A DNA stretch of 64,000 nucleotides from Bdellovibrio sp. NC01 (GCF_006874625.1 NZ_CP030034.1:558001-622000), one strand, 5' to 3'; shown: positions 43,939 to 54,073, counted from the stretch's first letter. Numbers and translations are program-made. Notes: generated from the sequence alone by a model not told the origin.

Positions 43939-44668
43939 GAAGACTAAGAAAAAAGTTAAAGTCGTTAAGAAGGCAGCTCCGAAATCTGCGAAGGCTGCCA
44001 CAGCTCCTGCTAAAAAAGCTCTGAAAAAACCACCGTTTAAAAAAGCGGCTCCGATCTTACCTACAATCGCTCTGTTAAAACGTTATTATCCTGATGCTCA
44101 CTGTGCTTTGGATTTCACCAATCCATGGGAGTTGTTAGTTGCAACGTCTTTGTCTGCACAATGCACGGATGAGCGCGTGAACATGACGACACCGGCGCTG
44201 TTTAAAAGATGCCCGACACCGCAAGCCTTATTGAAAACGCCGGTTGAAGACATCGAAAAGATGATTCATTCGTGTGGCTTCTATAAAAATAAAGCGAAGA
44301 ATTTAAAAGCTGCAGCTGAAACTCTTGTTGAGAAATACAACGGGGAAGTGCCAAAGGATCTCGAGGCTTTGGTCGAGTTAGGTGGCGTCGGTCGCAAAAC
44401 GGCGAACGTGGTTCTTGGCAATGCGTTCGGAATTCCAAGTGGCATCGTGGTTGATACGCACGTGACTCGTTTGTCCAATCGCTTAGGTTGGGTGGACACA
44501 GAAAATGCTGTGCAAATCGAACGCGAACTTTCGGAAGAAGTTCCGCAAGAAGATTGGATTATGTTATCGCATTGGTTGATCTCGCATGGTCGAGCTATCT
44601 GTAAGGCGAGAAAACCTGATTGCAGTCATTGCTTCTTAGAGGAGACTTGCCCTAAGAGGGGCGTCTAG
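43925..44668 (+). CDS. nth: Endonuclease III with Lys/Ala-rich N-terminal tail
   Basis: A 247-residue DNA glycosylase/AP lyase for oxidised pyrimidines. It carries the helix-hairpin-helix LGGVGRKTANVVLG with the catalytic Lys, VVDTHVTRLSNRLG with the catalytic Asp, and the four-cysteine loop (CKARKPDCSHCFLEETC) for the 4Fe-4S cluster. The first about 38 residues are almost only Lys, Ala, Pro, Val and Thr, a tail absent from E. coli Nth (211 residues) and resembling histone H1-type tails. The adjacent ferredoxin is overlapped. Confidence 0.93.
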   Translation: MATSKKTKKKVKVVKKAAPKSAKAATAPAKKALKKPPFKKAAPILPTIALLKRYYPDAHCALDFTNPWELLVATSLSAQCTDERVNMTTPALFKRCPTPQALLKTPVEDIEKMIHSCGFYKNKAKNLKAAAETLVEKYNGEVPKDLEALVELGGVGRKTANVVLGNAFGIPSGIVVDTHVTRLSNRLGWVDTENAVQIERELSEEVPQEDWIMLSHWLISHGRAICKARKPDCSHCFLEETCPKRGV

Positions 44669-44682
44669 TTCACAATGTGCTC

Positions 44683-45165
44683 ATGTTCACTTCATTCTTT
44701 GAGAGCGTTAAATACGTAGGCCATCTTCTTCCGATCTCTTTCTTAAGAATTTTCTTGGGTTATTACTATCTTGAACAAGCATTGATCAAATTCCGCGGCG
44801 ACTTTTTAACTCGTCCACGTATTGCCGATCAAATCGCAGAGTGGTTGCCAGCAAGTCATGCTCCGAACTGGTTTAAAATTTTCGCAAGTTCAACGATGAT
44901 TCCAAATTGGCAAACAGTGGCTTTCATTTTGTTGGGGCTTGAGTTCGCGTTAGCGATTTCCTATATCATCGGTTACGTGGTTCGTCCGATGGCTTTGATT
45001 GGTATTTTGTTGTGTGTGGTCAGTCTGTTTATTTCGGGCCCAGGTCACGAAGACTTATACAAAACATTCTTTGCGATTCATTTGATTCTTGCTTGGGTTG
45101 GCGCGGGTCGCTGCTTGGGGCTGGATTATTATTTCTTCAAACGTCGTCGCGGCATCTGGTGGTAG
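44683..45165 (+). CDS. DoxX-like membrane protein
   Basis: A 160-residue protein with four membrane segments. LRIFLGYYYLEQALIKF near the start and a terminal ILAWVGAGRCLGLDYY are typical of DoxX/TQO small-subunit-like proteins. The role is unknown. The start is uncertain: GTG 44677 and ATG 44683 are both possible and neither has a clear ribosome-binding site. It lies 8-14 bases after nth and 6 bases before thiB. Confidence 0.75.
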   Translation: MFTSFFESVKYVGHLLPISFLRIFLGYYYLEQALIKFRGDFLTRPRIADQIAEWLPASHAPNWFKIFASSTMIPNWQTVAFILLGLEFALAISYIIGYVVRPMALIGILLCVVSLFISGPGHEDLYKTFFAIHLILAWVGAGRCLGLDYYFFKRRRGIWW

Positions 45166-45171
45166 GCATCC

Positions 45172-46212
45172 ATGAGACATTTCATTATCTTCCTTGCGGT
45201 GATCTTCTTGGGTTTGTTCTTGGCGGTACTAAACCGTCCTGATTCAAATCCAGTTGCAGGTTCGCAAGCGACATTGCGTGTATTCGGTTATTCTTCATTC
45301 ACAGGGCGTTGGGGCCCAGGCCCGTTATTGAAAGAAGCTTTTGAAAAACACTGCAAATGCAAAGTGGAATTCATCGAAGGCAGCGATTCCGGAATCTTGT
45401 TACAACGCCTGCGCATTGAAGGCGAAAGTTTAGGAGCTGACCTCGTAGTCGGCCTTGATCAATTCGATCTTTCAAAAGCAATGGATGAACAAAAATGGAG
45501 AAGCCTCAGTCTTGGTAAAATGGATGTCTATGACTCTGTGAAGCCAGCTCTTTCAAATAACTTCTTTGTTCCTTATGACTGGGGTGCTTTAACGTTCATC
45601 GCAAGAAAAGGGGAGCTTTCCAAAGTTCCTTCCACAATGGATGAGTTGTTATCACCAGAGTTAAATAAAAGAATCGCGTTGGAAGATCCACGCACGAGTT
45701 CTCCGGGTATGCAGTTCTTGTATTGGGTGATTCGTACAAAAGGTGAAGACGAAGGCTTTAAGTTCATTCAAAAGATGATGGACCAAGCGCACAGCTTTTC
45801 ACCGACATGGTCGACAGCTTATGGCTTGTTCACAAACAAACAAGCAAAGATGGCGTACTCTTATGTGACGTCACCGCTGTATCACGAAATTGAAGAAAAA
45901 AAGAAAGAGTACTACGCGGTCTCTTTCGTTGAGGCTTTGCCATTACAATTTGAATTCGTAGGTATTCCTGAATTCTGTCGTCACTGCGATCTGGCTGAAC
46001 AGTTTGTGAATTTGATGCTTTCTCCTGAAGGGCAAAAAATCATCATGGAAAAGAACTATATGTTCCCGGTGATGAAGGGTGTTCGCGAAAATACTCCATT
46101 TGCGACTTTGCCGCCGATGAAAACGATGGATAAGTTCGAAATCCTATCGACGACTGAAGTCGATCGCTTATTGAAAAAATGGACGGACATCCGCAGAGGC
46201 GAACTTAATTGA
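45172..46212 (+). CDS. thiB: Thiamine-type ABC transporter substrate-binding protein
   Basis: A 346-residue ThiB/TbpA-like protein, anchored or exported by an N-terminal hydrophobic segment (FLAVIFLGLFLAVL). Family blocks are GADLVVGLDQFDL, VPYDWGALTFIARKG and DPRTSSPGMQFLYWV, characteristic of thiamine/thiamine-phosphate binders over iron binders. A CHCDLA segment with a CKCK pair is unusual. The stop overlaps the TTG start of the permease gene. Confidence 0.85.
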   Translation: MRHFIIFLAVIFLGLFLAVLNRPDSNPVAGSQATLRVFGYSSFTGRWGPGPLLKEAFEKHCKCKVEFIEGSDSGILLQRLRIEGESLGADLVVGLDQFDLSKAMDEQKWRSLSLGKMDVYDSVKPALSNNFFVPYDWGALTFIARKGELSKVPSTMDELLSPELNKRIALEDPRTSSPGMQFLYWVIRTKGEDEGFKFIQKMMDQAHSFSPTWSTAYGLFTNKQAKMAYSYVTSPLYHEIEEKKKEYYAVSFVEALPLQFEFVGIPEFCRHCDLAEQFVNLMLSPEGQKIIMEKNYMFPVMKGVRENTPFATLPPMKTMDKFEILSTTEVDRLLKKWTDIRRGELN

Positions 46213-47678
46213 GTCAACTGAACCTGCGTAATCTTTTACGTCTTAGCTTAGTGCTATTCTTGGTATTCCCATTTCTGTTTCTGCTAACCCAATTTCGTTT
46301 TGGCGGTAGAACAGATTGGGCTGAGCTGGCGTGGGCTTTTAAAAATAGTTTCTTACAAGCATTCTTTTCCGCAGTCTTTGCTTTGATATTTGGTTTTTGG
46401 TCTGCTCTAGGTCTTTTGACTTTCACAAACCATCGTCGTCATTACCGCATGGTTTTAGAGATCCTGTGTCTGCTTCCGAACTTTCTGCCACCTATCTTTA
46501 TTTTGCTAGCGACATTGAACGTTGTTGATCCTTTTCCCATGGGGATCACGGGTATCGTCTTCATTCACACGCTTATGAACTTCGGCCTGGCTGCGGTGTT
46601 GTTGGCAGGATTGATTGAAAATAAAGTGGGTGGAGTGATCGAGCTTGCTTACGTCGAAGGTTCCAGCCGTTTTAATTTTTTAACAAAGGGTCTAATCCCA
46701 ATGTTGAAAAAAGACTTATGGCTTTTGTGGCTTTTCATTTTTGTGGTGTGTTTCGGCAGCTTCTCGGTTCCATTAATCGTGGGTGGCGGCAAAGGCACAA
46801 CGGTCGAAGTATTGATTTATGAAAAGATCCGTTTATCGAGTGATTGGAGCAATGCGGTTTTCTTAGCATTCCTTCAATCCATCTTTATCTTCGCGCTATC
46901 CTGGATCGCAGGCAAAGGGCAGGGCTCACACCGAAGTCGTCTTGCGAACTTGAATCTTGTGCGCATGCCAACGGGTATTTTAGTTATCGGTGGTATTTCG
47001 CTTCTTTACCTTGCAGGGTATGTGCAGGGTTTATTTGCTGGCGTGAAGATGCTCTCGACTTTTTATGAAGCACAGTCGGCGATTGTGTGGAATTTCTTAG
47101 GCAGCTTGAGTGTGGGCCTTAGTGTCGGTGTGTTTTGTTATGTAGGTCTTATGGTCATTGCGTTCTGTTGGCCGAAAGCGTGGTTTGAAAAATTCTTAAA
47201 TGGATATGTGGCACCGTCGACTTCGCTTGCGTGTTTTGCATTATTGATCTTCGGTCCTAACGAAGGCATCAATCCATTTATCAAAATTCCGTTAGCGTTA
47301 ACGCTTTTAAGCTTAAACAGCTTATTCCGCATGGGTTGGGATGGAGAGCTTCATTCATTGCATTCACAAATGACAGTCGCGCGCTGTATGGGAGCGTCTT
47401 CGAAGCAGATCTTTTGGGAAATTTTATTTCCACAACTGTCTTCACGAGCGGGTGTTCTTGCCGGGATCGCTTCGATCTGGGCTTGCGGGGATTTCGCAGT
47501 TTCAAGAATTTTAGCCCATCGTGATTTAAGTATCGCGATGATGACCGAGACATTGATGTCGAGCTATCGCCTGAATCAGGCAACAGTGCTAAGTCTGTTG
47601 ATTGTGGTTGCAGGTTTAATTTGTTTTGCAATTTGTGTAGGGGGAAGTCGTGTCCTTCGTCGAAAACTTACGCCGTGA
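46209..47678 (+). CDS. thiP: Thiamine-type ABC transporter permease
   Basis: A 489-residue permease with about 12 membrane segments, the fused double-domain form of ThiP (each half a binding-protein-dependent transport domain, with EAA-type loops YVEGSSRFNFLTKGLIP and ARCMGASSKQIFWEILFP). It starts with TTG overlapping the thiB stop and ends inside the start of thiQ. Its length and two-domain form match ThiP. Confidence 0.87.
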   Translation: MSQLNLRNLLRLSLVLFLVFPFLFLLTQFRFGGRTDWAELAWAFKNSFLQAFFSAVFALIFGFWSALGLLTFTNHRRHYRMVLEILCLLPNFLPPIFILLATLNVVDPFPMGITGIVFIHTLMNFGLAAVLLAGLIENKVGGVIELAYVEGSSRFNFLTKGLIPMLKKDLWLLWLFIFVVCFGSFSVPLIVGGGKGTTVEVLIYEKIRLSSDWSNAVFLAFLQSIFIFALSWIAGKGQGSHRSRLANLNLVRMPTGILVIGGISLLYLAGYVQGLFAGVKMLSTFYEAQSAIVWNFLGSLSVGLSVGVFCYVGLMVIAFCWPKAWFEKFLNGYVAPSTSLACFALLIFGPNEGINPFIKIPLALTLLSLNSLFRMGWDGELHSLHSQMTVARCMGASSKQIFWEILFPQLSSRAGVLAGIASIWACGDFAVSRILAHRDLSIAMMTETLMSSYRLNQATVLSLLIVVAGLICFAICVGGSRVLRRKLTP

Positions 47679-48297
47679 TTATGGCGACTTTAAATTAGAT
47701 ATCCCACAGTGGGAAATCCTTGATGAAGGAGTCACTGTGCTATGGGGCCCGTCGGGTTCAGGAAAGACCTCGGTCTTTAGAATTCTTTTAGGCTTAGAAA
47801 CGTGCCCTGGTATGAAATGGAATTTTCAAGGTGTCGATCTTGCGAAAGTCAAAACCCCGCAACGTCATTTAGGAGTTGTGTTTCAAAGTTTAGATTTATT
47901 CCCGCATATGACGGCTAAAGAGAACATTTTGTTCGCCGCTCGCGCTCGTAAAATCAGTGAAGAAAAGTCCCGCAATCGTTTGAAAGAACTGGCGACGATT
48001 TTGAAAATGGAATCGTTTTTGGAAAGACCTGCTAGTATTATTTCGGGCGGTGAAAAACAACGTGTCGCAATTGCTCGTGCGATCATGGGTGAGCCACGCT
48101 TGTTATTACTCGATGAGCCGTTTTCAGCACTGGATCAAGAGTTGCGCGAAGAAAGTCGTCGTTTGGTAAAACATGTGATCGAAGTGGAAAAAATTCCGAC
48201 GTTACTGGTGACTCATGACGAACAAGACGTGAAATATCTTGCGAACAAAGTCAGCACGATTCGTAACGGCAAAATTGTTGAAGAAAAAGTTCTATAA
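47650..48297 (+). CDS. thiQ: Thiamine-type ABC transporter ATPase
   Basis: A 215-residue ABC ATPase: Walker A WGPSGSGKTS (about residue 34), Q-loop VVFQSLDLFPHMT, signature ISGGEKQRVAIARAI (about 135), Walker B LLLLDEPFSALDQ and switch His in LLVTHDEQD. It is short, without the regulatory C-terminal domain. The GTG start overlaps thiP by 29 bases and has GGGGGA upstream. Confidence 0.88.
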   Translation: MSFVENLRRDYGDFKLDIPQWEILDEGVTVLWGPSGSGKTSVFRILLGLETCPGMKWNFQGVDLAKVKTPQRHLGVVFQSLDLFPHMTAKENILFAARARKISEEKSRNRLKELATILKMESFLERPASIISGGEKQRVAIARAIMGEPRLLLLDEPFSALDQELREESRRLVKHVIEVEKIPTLLVTHDEQDVKYLANKVSTIRNGKIVEEKVL

Positions 48298-48298
48298 A

Positions 48299-50293
48299 CT
48301 AAGACATATAATCGAGCAGGGTCATGTAGAGGACACCTGAATCGATTGGTTTTGTCAGATAGTCATTGCAGCCAGCTTCAATGCAGCGGTTGCGATCTTC
48401 AGACATCGCATGTGCAGTTAAAGCAATAATCGGTTTTGTAAAGCCATGTTCACGCAGGCGCTTAGTCGCCGTGTAGCCGTCCATAACGGGCATCTGCATA
48501 TCCATCAGCACGACGTCGTAGTTGCTATTTAAGGCTTTATTAACAGCCATTTCGCCATTGTCAGCGAATTCCGAAATCACGCCTTTTTTCTTTAAGTACA
48601 GTTGAATCAGCAATTGATTGTCGCTGGAGTCGTCGACAATCAAAACTTTTCTGCCCTGAAGTTGCATAAGATCTGGTTTGTTCTGTGCCACGGCCGGCTT
48701 TTTCGCTGGTTTTTCAACGTCAGGAATATCCGTCGCAATCGTTACACGGAAGACAGAGCCCTTGTTGACGTAACTTTCTAGAAGAACGACCTCACCACCC
48801 AAAGATTGTGCGATCTTCTTAGAAAGAACCAAGCCTAAGCCTGTGCCTTCATAACGGCGCGTGCTTGATGAATCGATTTGCGAAAACGTTTGGAACAAGT
48901 CTTTCTTGGATTCAGCAGGAATACCAATGCCGGTGTCTTTCACGTCGATATAAATCTGTTTATCTTTCAAACCATAACAAACTTGGATCGTTCCGTTGTG
49001 AGTAAACTTGATGGCATTGTTAATCAAGTTAATCAGGATTTGTTGCAGACGGCTTTTATCCGTGAAGATCACTTCAGGAACTGGCGTTTCTTTCTTCACT
49101 TCAAAACGATTGCCTTGCAAATCCGCTTTGATGCCCATCATTGTCGAGATCTCGCTGATCACGTCGTCGATATGCACATCACTGCCTTGAAATTGCAAGT
49201 GGCCTGATTCAACTTTCGTGATGTCCAAAATGTCGTTAATAATGCCAGTTAAATTTTTACCGGTAGATTCGATAATATGAATGTACTTAAGACGCTCTTC
49301 TTCTGACAGATTGTTGTCTTTGATGATTTCTGTCAGACCAAGAATAATTCCCAGCGGAGTACGAATCTCGTGGCTCATGTTCGCAAGGAATAAGGTCTTC
49401 ACTTGGTTGGCATTTTCGGCTTGCATCCTTTGGCCGATATTTTTTTCCAAGTCAGAATTCATTTTATTCAATGTCATCGCAAGCTGTCCCAGTTCGTCGT
49501 TCGAGCGAACAGGAACTGTTTGTGAAAGATTGCCTTCGCCAAGGTCTTTGGCGGCACGATTCAGCTCTGCAAGGCTGCGGCTTAGGTTGCGGTTGAAAGA
49601 CACCGTTAGCATCAGGCCCGTGCTTTCTACTGTCAGGACTGCAAAGAACAATGTCACCATCAAGATGTGTTCAAGCCAGCGCGCACCGTCGCCAATTGTC
49701 GCAGAAAAATCATCAGCTAAAGCTGTGATTTCAGTATTGAGCTTATGTAAATCGATAAGAATACGTTTAATTTCTTTATTATCAGCGCGCCCTGAACTGA
49801 TCACGTCGTGAATGTTTGCCGCGAAGTGCATGAGCTGATCAATTTTAACGTCAGCCTGTTCCCACGCAACCAGTGCATGATCGATGTATGGGGCGTTATG
49901 AAAGCGCAAAAGCAGATTTGCAGCACCTGGAATATCGCCTTCAGCAACACCACCCTGGCGAAAGCCTTCAAAGACTTTCTTCATGTCACGCTCAGCTGCG
50001 GGCTTCATCAGTTCCAAGCGTGCCTGGCGATCACCCAAGTTCACTCGTAAATTGTAAGAGAAATCTTCGTAGTATTTCGGTTCCTGCGTCAGGATATAAA
50101 GATAAAGACTGTGAATGCTGTTTTTCTGCGCCTTAGACCACGAACCTTCGCCACCGACGAAGGCACGTAACGTTGATAGAGTGTTCATCGCAAAAAGAAG
50201 CGTGACTAACTCGAGCGCAACAAGGAAGGCCATGAAGCCAACTACTGCATACAGTTTTTTCGAGACAGACAGATCTTTCCAGAACTTGAACAT
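48299..50293 (-). CDS. Hybrid sensor histidine kinase with HAMP and receiver
   Basis: A 664-residue kinase. Two membrane segments (about 15-37 and 213-235) enclose a periplasmic helical sensor of about 175 residues. HAMP is at about 235-290, HisKA with MSHEIRTPLG (His about 313), HATPase with INLINNAIKFT, DTGIGIP and GTGLGLVLSKK, and a C-terminal receiver with VDDSSDN and the phospho-acceptor in VVLMDMQMP. There is no PAS domain. No cognate regulator is adjacent. GAGG precedes the ATG. It converges on thiQ with no gap. Confidence 0.9.
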   Translation of the reverse strand: MFKFWKDLSVSKKLYAVVGFMAFLVALELVTLLFAMNTLSTLRAFVGGEGSWSKAQKNSIHSLYLYILTQEPKYYEDFSYNLRVNLGDRQARLELMKPAAERDMKKVFEGFRQGGVAEGDIPGAANLLLRFHNAPYIDHALVAWEQADVKIDQLMHFAANIHDVISSGRADNKEIKRILIDLHKLNTEITALADDFSATIGDGARWLEHILMVTLFFAVLTVESTGLMLTVSFNRNLSRSLAELNRAAKDLGEGNLSQTVPVRSNDELGQLAMTLNKMNSDLEKNIGQRMQAENANQVKTLFLANMSHEIRTPLGIILGLTEIIKDNNLSEEERLKYIHIIESTGKNLTGIINDILDITKVESGHLQFQGSDVHIDDVISEISTMMGIKADLQGNRFEVKKETPVPEVIFTDKSRLQQILINLINNAIKFTHNGTIQVCYGLKDKQIYIDVKDTGIGIPAESKKDLFQTFSQIDSSSTRRYEGTGLGLVLSKKIAQSLGGEVVLLESYVNKGSVFRVTIATDIPDVEKPAKKPAVAQNKPDLMQLQGRKVLIVDDSSDNQLLIQLYLKKKGVISEFADNGEMAVNKALNSNYDVVLMDMQMPVMDGYTATKRLREHGFTKPIIALTAHAMSEDRNRCIEAGCNDYLTKPIDSGVLYMTLLDYMS

Positions 50294-50393
50294 TCAATCC
50301 TCGGAGTGACTCTTACAGAGTGCGGGCACTCTAACGTAAATTTTAATCATAGCAACTGATTACATCAACAATTAGAAATTTATTTATATGATT

Positions 50394-53108
50394 CTAGATA
50401 GTGTAACGCTGGACCATTTCCAAGAGCGCAGTCTTTTTTACCGGTTTAGTTAGGTGTTCTGTGCAGCCAGCATCCAAAGATTTTTGTACATCTTCAGCCA
50501 TGGCGTTGGCGCTGACGGCAATGATTGGGATCGCTTTCTTCCCATGTTGTTTTTCCCACGCGCGAATTTTTTGAGTCGCAACGTAGCCATCCATCACAGG
50601 CATTTGAATGTCCATCAGAATCAAATCAAAGCTTTCATGTGTGGCTTTGTCCACCGCGACCTTACCATTTTCCGCTTGAACAACGTCGAATGGATATTTC
50701 TTTAAATAAGTTAAAAGCAAGAAGCGATTATCTTCAGTGTCGTCGACAACTAAAATACGCGCGTTTCTAGCGACGTTCACATCAGTCAGCGGCAATGCTG
50801 GGATAGGCTCTTCATAAGTGCGAGTTGTTTCCAGCGCTTTCGCGTCTGTCGGAACGTAAGGAATTGTGAAGAAGAACGTACTTCCTTTATTTTCCTCGCT
50901 GGCAAACCAAATTCGTCCACCCATCAGTTCGACAAGGTTCTTTGAAATCGTTAAGCCCAAACCACTGCCGCCAAATTTGCGAGTGATTGATGAATCGGCT
51001 TGAACGAAGTTTTGGAATAATAAGTGCTGCTTGTCTTTCGGGATCCCAGTTCCTGTATCACGAATCGCAAAGCGCACGAATTTGTGTTCTTTACCTTCGA
51101 AGTCAACTTTGACAGAGATCTCTCCCGTTTGCGTAAACTTGATGGCGTTACCAATCAAGTTGAACAGAATCTGACGAAGGCGAGTCGGGTCGCCGATGAC
51201 CATGTGAGTTTCCGCGTGATCCAAATCAACTTTCAAGTTGAAGTTCAGGCTCTTCTCATTGGCTTTTTGTTTTAAGATGTCGCAAATATTTTTTGTTGTC
51301 GCTTCAAGATCGAAGGCGATTTTTTCCAAACGCACTTCGCGCGCTTCGATTTTCGAGATATCCAGGATGTCGTTGATCAGGGCCAGCAAGTTTTCACCGG
51401 CATTTGCGCACACGCGCACAAGCTGAGCTTGCTCTGGCTTCAATTCTGACTCACCTAAGATGTCGGTGATACCGATGATCGCATTCAGTGGCGTTCTGAT
51501 TTCATGGGACATACGCGCCAAGAATTCAGATTTCGCTTGCGATGCTTTGACGGCTTGTTCACGCGCTTCGATTAAAGCGTTTTCGGCCTGGATACGATCC
51601 GTGATGTCAGTACATACGAACACGAATGTTAAGTCTTTGCTTGTACGATTTGGTAAAGCCGCCCAGTTCATCAAGATCGGAATGCGACGACCATCGTGGT
51701 TGACGATTTCAGCTTCGATACTGTGGCGAGTTTGCAAAAGCCAAGTATAGTTTTGGAACTCTTCCGTGGAGTGAATCAAAGTTTTTAAGTCGATCTTAGA
51801 AACCTGTTGCGCCGTTAAACCTAAAAGTTTCAGCGCGGCTTCATTCGCTTGCGAAATCATGTACGAAGCTTGGCGCCAATCATCGTGATGCGTGACTTTA
51901 ACGATGAAGAGGAATGCTTTAATCGATTGAATAACGCTATCAAGGAACTCTTTGGAAACCACGGTTGTTTCCAGACGGTCGGCAAGCTGGTTGTATTTCG
52001 TAACCAGCAAACCAATTTCGTCTTTCGAATGATAATTGATTTTTTGAGTTAAGTTACCCGCGCCCAGTTTTTCCAAACGGTCCGTCAATAGTTGAATTGG
52101 TTCGACAACTTTTCCAGTCGCAGCGAATGTTGCGAAGAAGAACAAGATGAAGATCAAGACGGCAGCGGCACTGGATGCGATCGCGATTCGATCCAAGACG
52201 GCGAAGGCTTCGCTTTCGTCGATTTTACTTTGGATGTACCACAGCTCACCATTTGGTAAATAAATCTTACCGATCGAGCGAATGACTTTTTGCCCACGAT
52301 AATCGATACCGGTTTCGCGAACCTCGCTGAGGTTTTCGATTTTCTTGATATCTTCATCACCACGGTTGCTCGAGAACAGCTCGCCTTCAGTCCCGTTAGA
52401 ACCACCGCTTTCAACGCGGAAACGACCGGTGTTACGCAAGCTCCAGTCTTCGCCGTAAATCAAGGTTTCGCCGGTTTGACCCATGCCGTGAGTCGCCCAC
52501 GCGAAGTTGTCACTGGTAATGCGATCAATTTCGGAAATGGAAATTTTTAAAAGAACAGCACCCAGGAATTTATTATTGCGATAGATCGGCGAAGCAACGA
52601 ATCCCGTAGAAATTTTTGGATTGATCGGGTCTTTGTCGAAGTCCAGGAAGAGAGTGCTGCCTTCCTGTGCTTTCTGCGCCCACGTGAATAGATCTTTTAA
52701 CTTTGTTCCGCCGGCAGTGTTCTTGTAGACGGAAACTCCGTCCTCAATGTCTTTACGAGTGGTGTAAAGAATTTTGCCTTTGGGATTAAGCAAAGCCATG
52801 TCGTAGATGTTGAAATCAAGAACGTAGTTGTCGAGAAGGCGACGGAATTCGGGTTGCGCATCGGGACTATCCGATCCCAGCAAATCGTCCGTCAATTCGT
52901 GAGATGCAATAAGGTTGATCGCCATTTGCAAATCGCGGAAATAATTTTCGATGGCCGTTGTTTTTGCGATGCGAATTTGTGTGAGGCGTTCGTAAGTGCT
53001 GTCGACAACCGTGGATTCAACAATCTTGAGGCCAATAATTGCAACAACAAAGGTCGCGAGAAAGACCGAGATTAGGTTGAATAAGAAGATCCTTAGTCGT
53101 AAAGTCAT
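50394..53108 (-). CDS. Hybrid sensor histidine kinase with Cache, HAMP, PAS and receiver
   Basis: A 904-residue kinase. After a TM segment comes a dCache-like periplasmic sensor (about 35-300), a second TM, HAMP (about 330-385), PAS (about 395-515), HisKA with MSHEIRTPLN (about 545), HATPase with LFNLIGNAIKFTQ and DTGTGIPK, and a receiver with VVDDTEDN and LILMDIQMP. Cache domains bind small amino-acid-like or carboxylate ligands. It is divergent from a solute-binding protein gene at 53214. Confidence 0.9.
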   Translation of the reverse strand: MTLRLRIFLFNLISVFLATFVVAIIGLKIVESTVVDSTYERLTQIRIAKTTAIENYFRDLQMAINLIASHELTDDLLGSDSPDAQPEFRRLLDNYVLDFNIYDMALLNPKGKILYTTRKDIEDGVSVYKNTAGGTKLKDLFTWAQKAQEGSTLFLDFDKDPINPKISTGFVASPIYRNNKFLGAVLLKISISEIDRITSDNFAWATHGMGQTGETLIYGEDWSLRNTGRFRVESGGSNGTEGELFSSNRGDEDIKKIENLSEVRETGIDYRGQKVIRSIGKIYLPNGELWYIQSKIDESEAFAVLDRIAIASSAAAVLIFILFFFATFAATGKVVEPIQLLTDRLEKLGAGNLTQKINYHSKDEIGLLVTKYNQLADRLETTVVSKEFLDSVIQSIKAFLFIVKVTHHDDWRQASYMISQANEAALKLLGLTAQQVSKIDLKTLIHSTEEFQNYTWLLQTRHSIEAEIVNHDGRRIPILMNWAALPNRTSKDLTFVFVCTDITDRIQAENALIEAREQAVKASQAKSEFLARMSHEIRTPLNAIIGITDILGESELKPEQAQLVRVCANAGENLLALINDILDISKIEAREVRLEKIAFDLEATTKNICDILKQKANEKSLNFNLKVDLDHAETHMVIGDPTRLRQILFNLIGNAIKFTQTGEISVKVDFEGKEHKFVRFAIRDTGTGIPKDKQHLLFQNFVQADSSITRKFGGSGLGLTISKNLVELMGGRIWFASEENKGSTFFFTIPYVPTDAKALETTRTYEEPIPALPLTDVNVARNARILVVDDTEDNRFLLLTYLKKYPFDVVQAENGKVAVDKATHESFDLILMDIQMPVMDGYVATQKIRAWEKQHGKKAIPIIAVSANAMAEDVQKSLDAGCTEHLTKPVKKTALLEMVQRYTI

Positions 53109-53213
53109 GCTATAAAATTGCCTCGCAAAGTTATTGATATCTTACAGGCGGAAACACGGCAACGAGTAGTTGTGTTTTTAGAGTGAAAACCAGCCCGTAG
53201 AGTGAGACCTTAA

Positions 53214-53966
53214 ATGAATGTAATAAAACCGATCCTTGTACTAGTTTTTGTATTCTTTGGTGTGACGTTCCAGGTTAAGGCTCAGACGGAACACTGGATA
53301 ATAAATACACTCGAATGGCCGCCTTACACGTGCTCGCGTTGCGCGGAAAATGGGGCTGCGGCTAAAGCTCTTCGCGACTCTTTGAAAACTGTTGGTGTTG
53401 AAGTGGAATTCGTTTTCTACACGTGGTCGCAAACAATCAAAAAAGCCGCAGAACCTAAGGTCTTTGGTTATTTTCCTATGTGGTACGATACGTTGAAGCC
53501 GGGTTTTATCAGATCACCAGCCTTGTTTTCTTCGCCGATCGGAATCATTCAACAGCGTAAAAAACCTTTAGTCTGGAATAATCTTTCGGATCTCAAAGGA
53601 AAGAAGATCGGTGTGACTCAAGACTACAATTACTCGGAAGAATTTAATCGTCTTGTGAAGTCAGGTGCGATCAAAGTTGAAACGGCTATCTCTGATGACA
53701 TTAACTTGACTAGAGTTGCGTCGGGAGAACTCGACGGAGCGATGACCGATATTAACAATGCCCGATATTTTTTATTTAATTCTTCGGCCGAAGTTTTCAC
53801 TAAAGTCGAAGTGAATCCTAAAATTTTGGAAACAAAAGAGTTGTTCATCGGCATTAATGAAAAGAGTGCAGGCAAGATTGATAAACTCAAACAAGCTTTG
53901 AAAAACGTGAATTATCAACGACTTGTCGATGAATATTTGTTGCGCTATCAACGCAGAGTTGAATAG
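53214..53966 (+). CDS. Orphan family 3 solute-binding protein
   Basis: A 250-residue periplasmic protein with a signal peptide (cleavage after VKA) and a transporter-substrate-binding (SBP_bac_3) fold: TLEWPPYTCSRCAENGAAAKALRDS, LSDLKGKKIGVTQDYNYSEEF and ELDGAMTDINNARYFL. Amino acids or small organic acids are typical ligands. A CSRC cysteine pair sits near the site. No permease or ATPase is next to it. The position divergent to a Cache-domain kinase raises the possibility of a sensory partnership. Confidence 0.8.
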   Translation: MNVIKPILVLVFVFFGVTFQVKAQTEHWIINTLEWPPYTCSRCAENGAAAKALRDSLKTVGVEVEFVFYTWSQTIKKAAEPKVFGYFPMWYDTLKPGFIRSPALFSSPIGIIQQRKKPLVWNNLSDLKGKKIGVTQDYNYSEEFNRLVKSGAIKVETAISDDINLTRVASGELDGAMTDINNARYFLFNSSAEVFTKVEVNPKILETKELFIGINEKSAGKIDKLKQALKNVNYQRLVDEYLLRYQRRVE

Positions 53967-54073
53967 CAGTTTTACACTTAAGTAAGCTTCATAAGAGGCT
54001 TTGTCTTTTCGCTCTTCCTCCTGAAATAATCGCCTTTCTTTGTTATCAATGGGGTTAGGAAGGGAGAGCTCGA

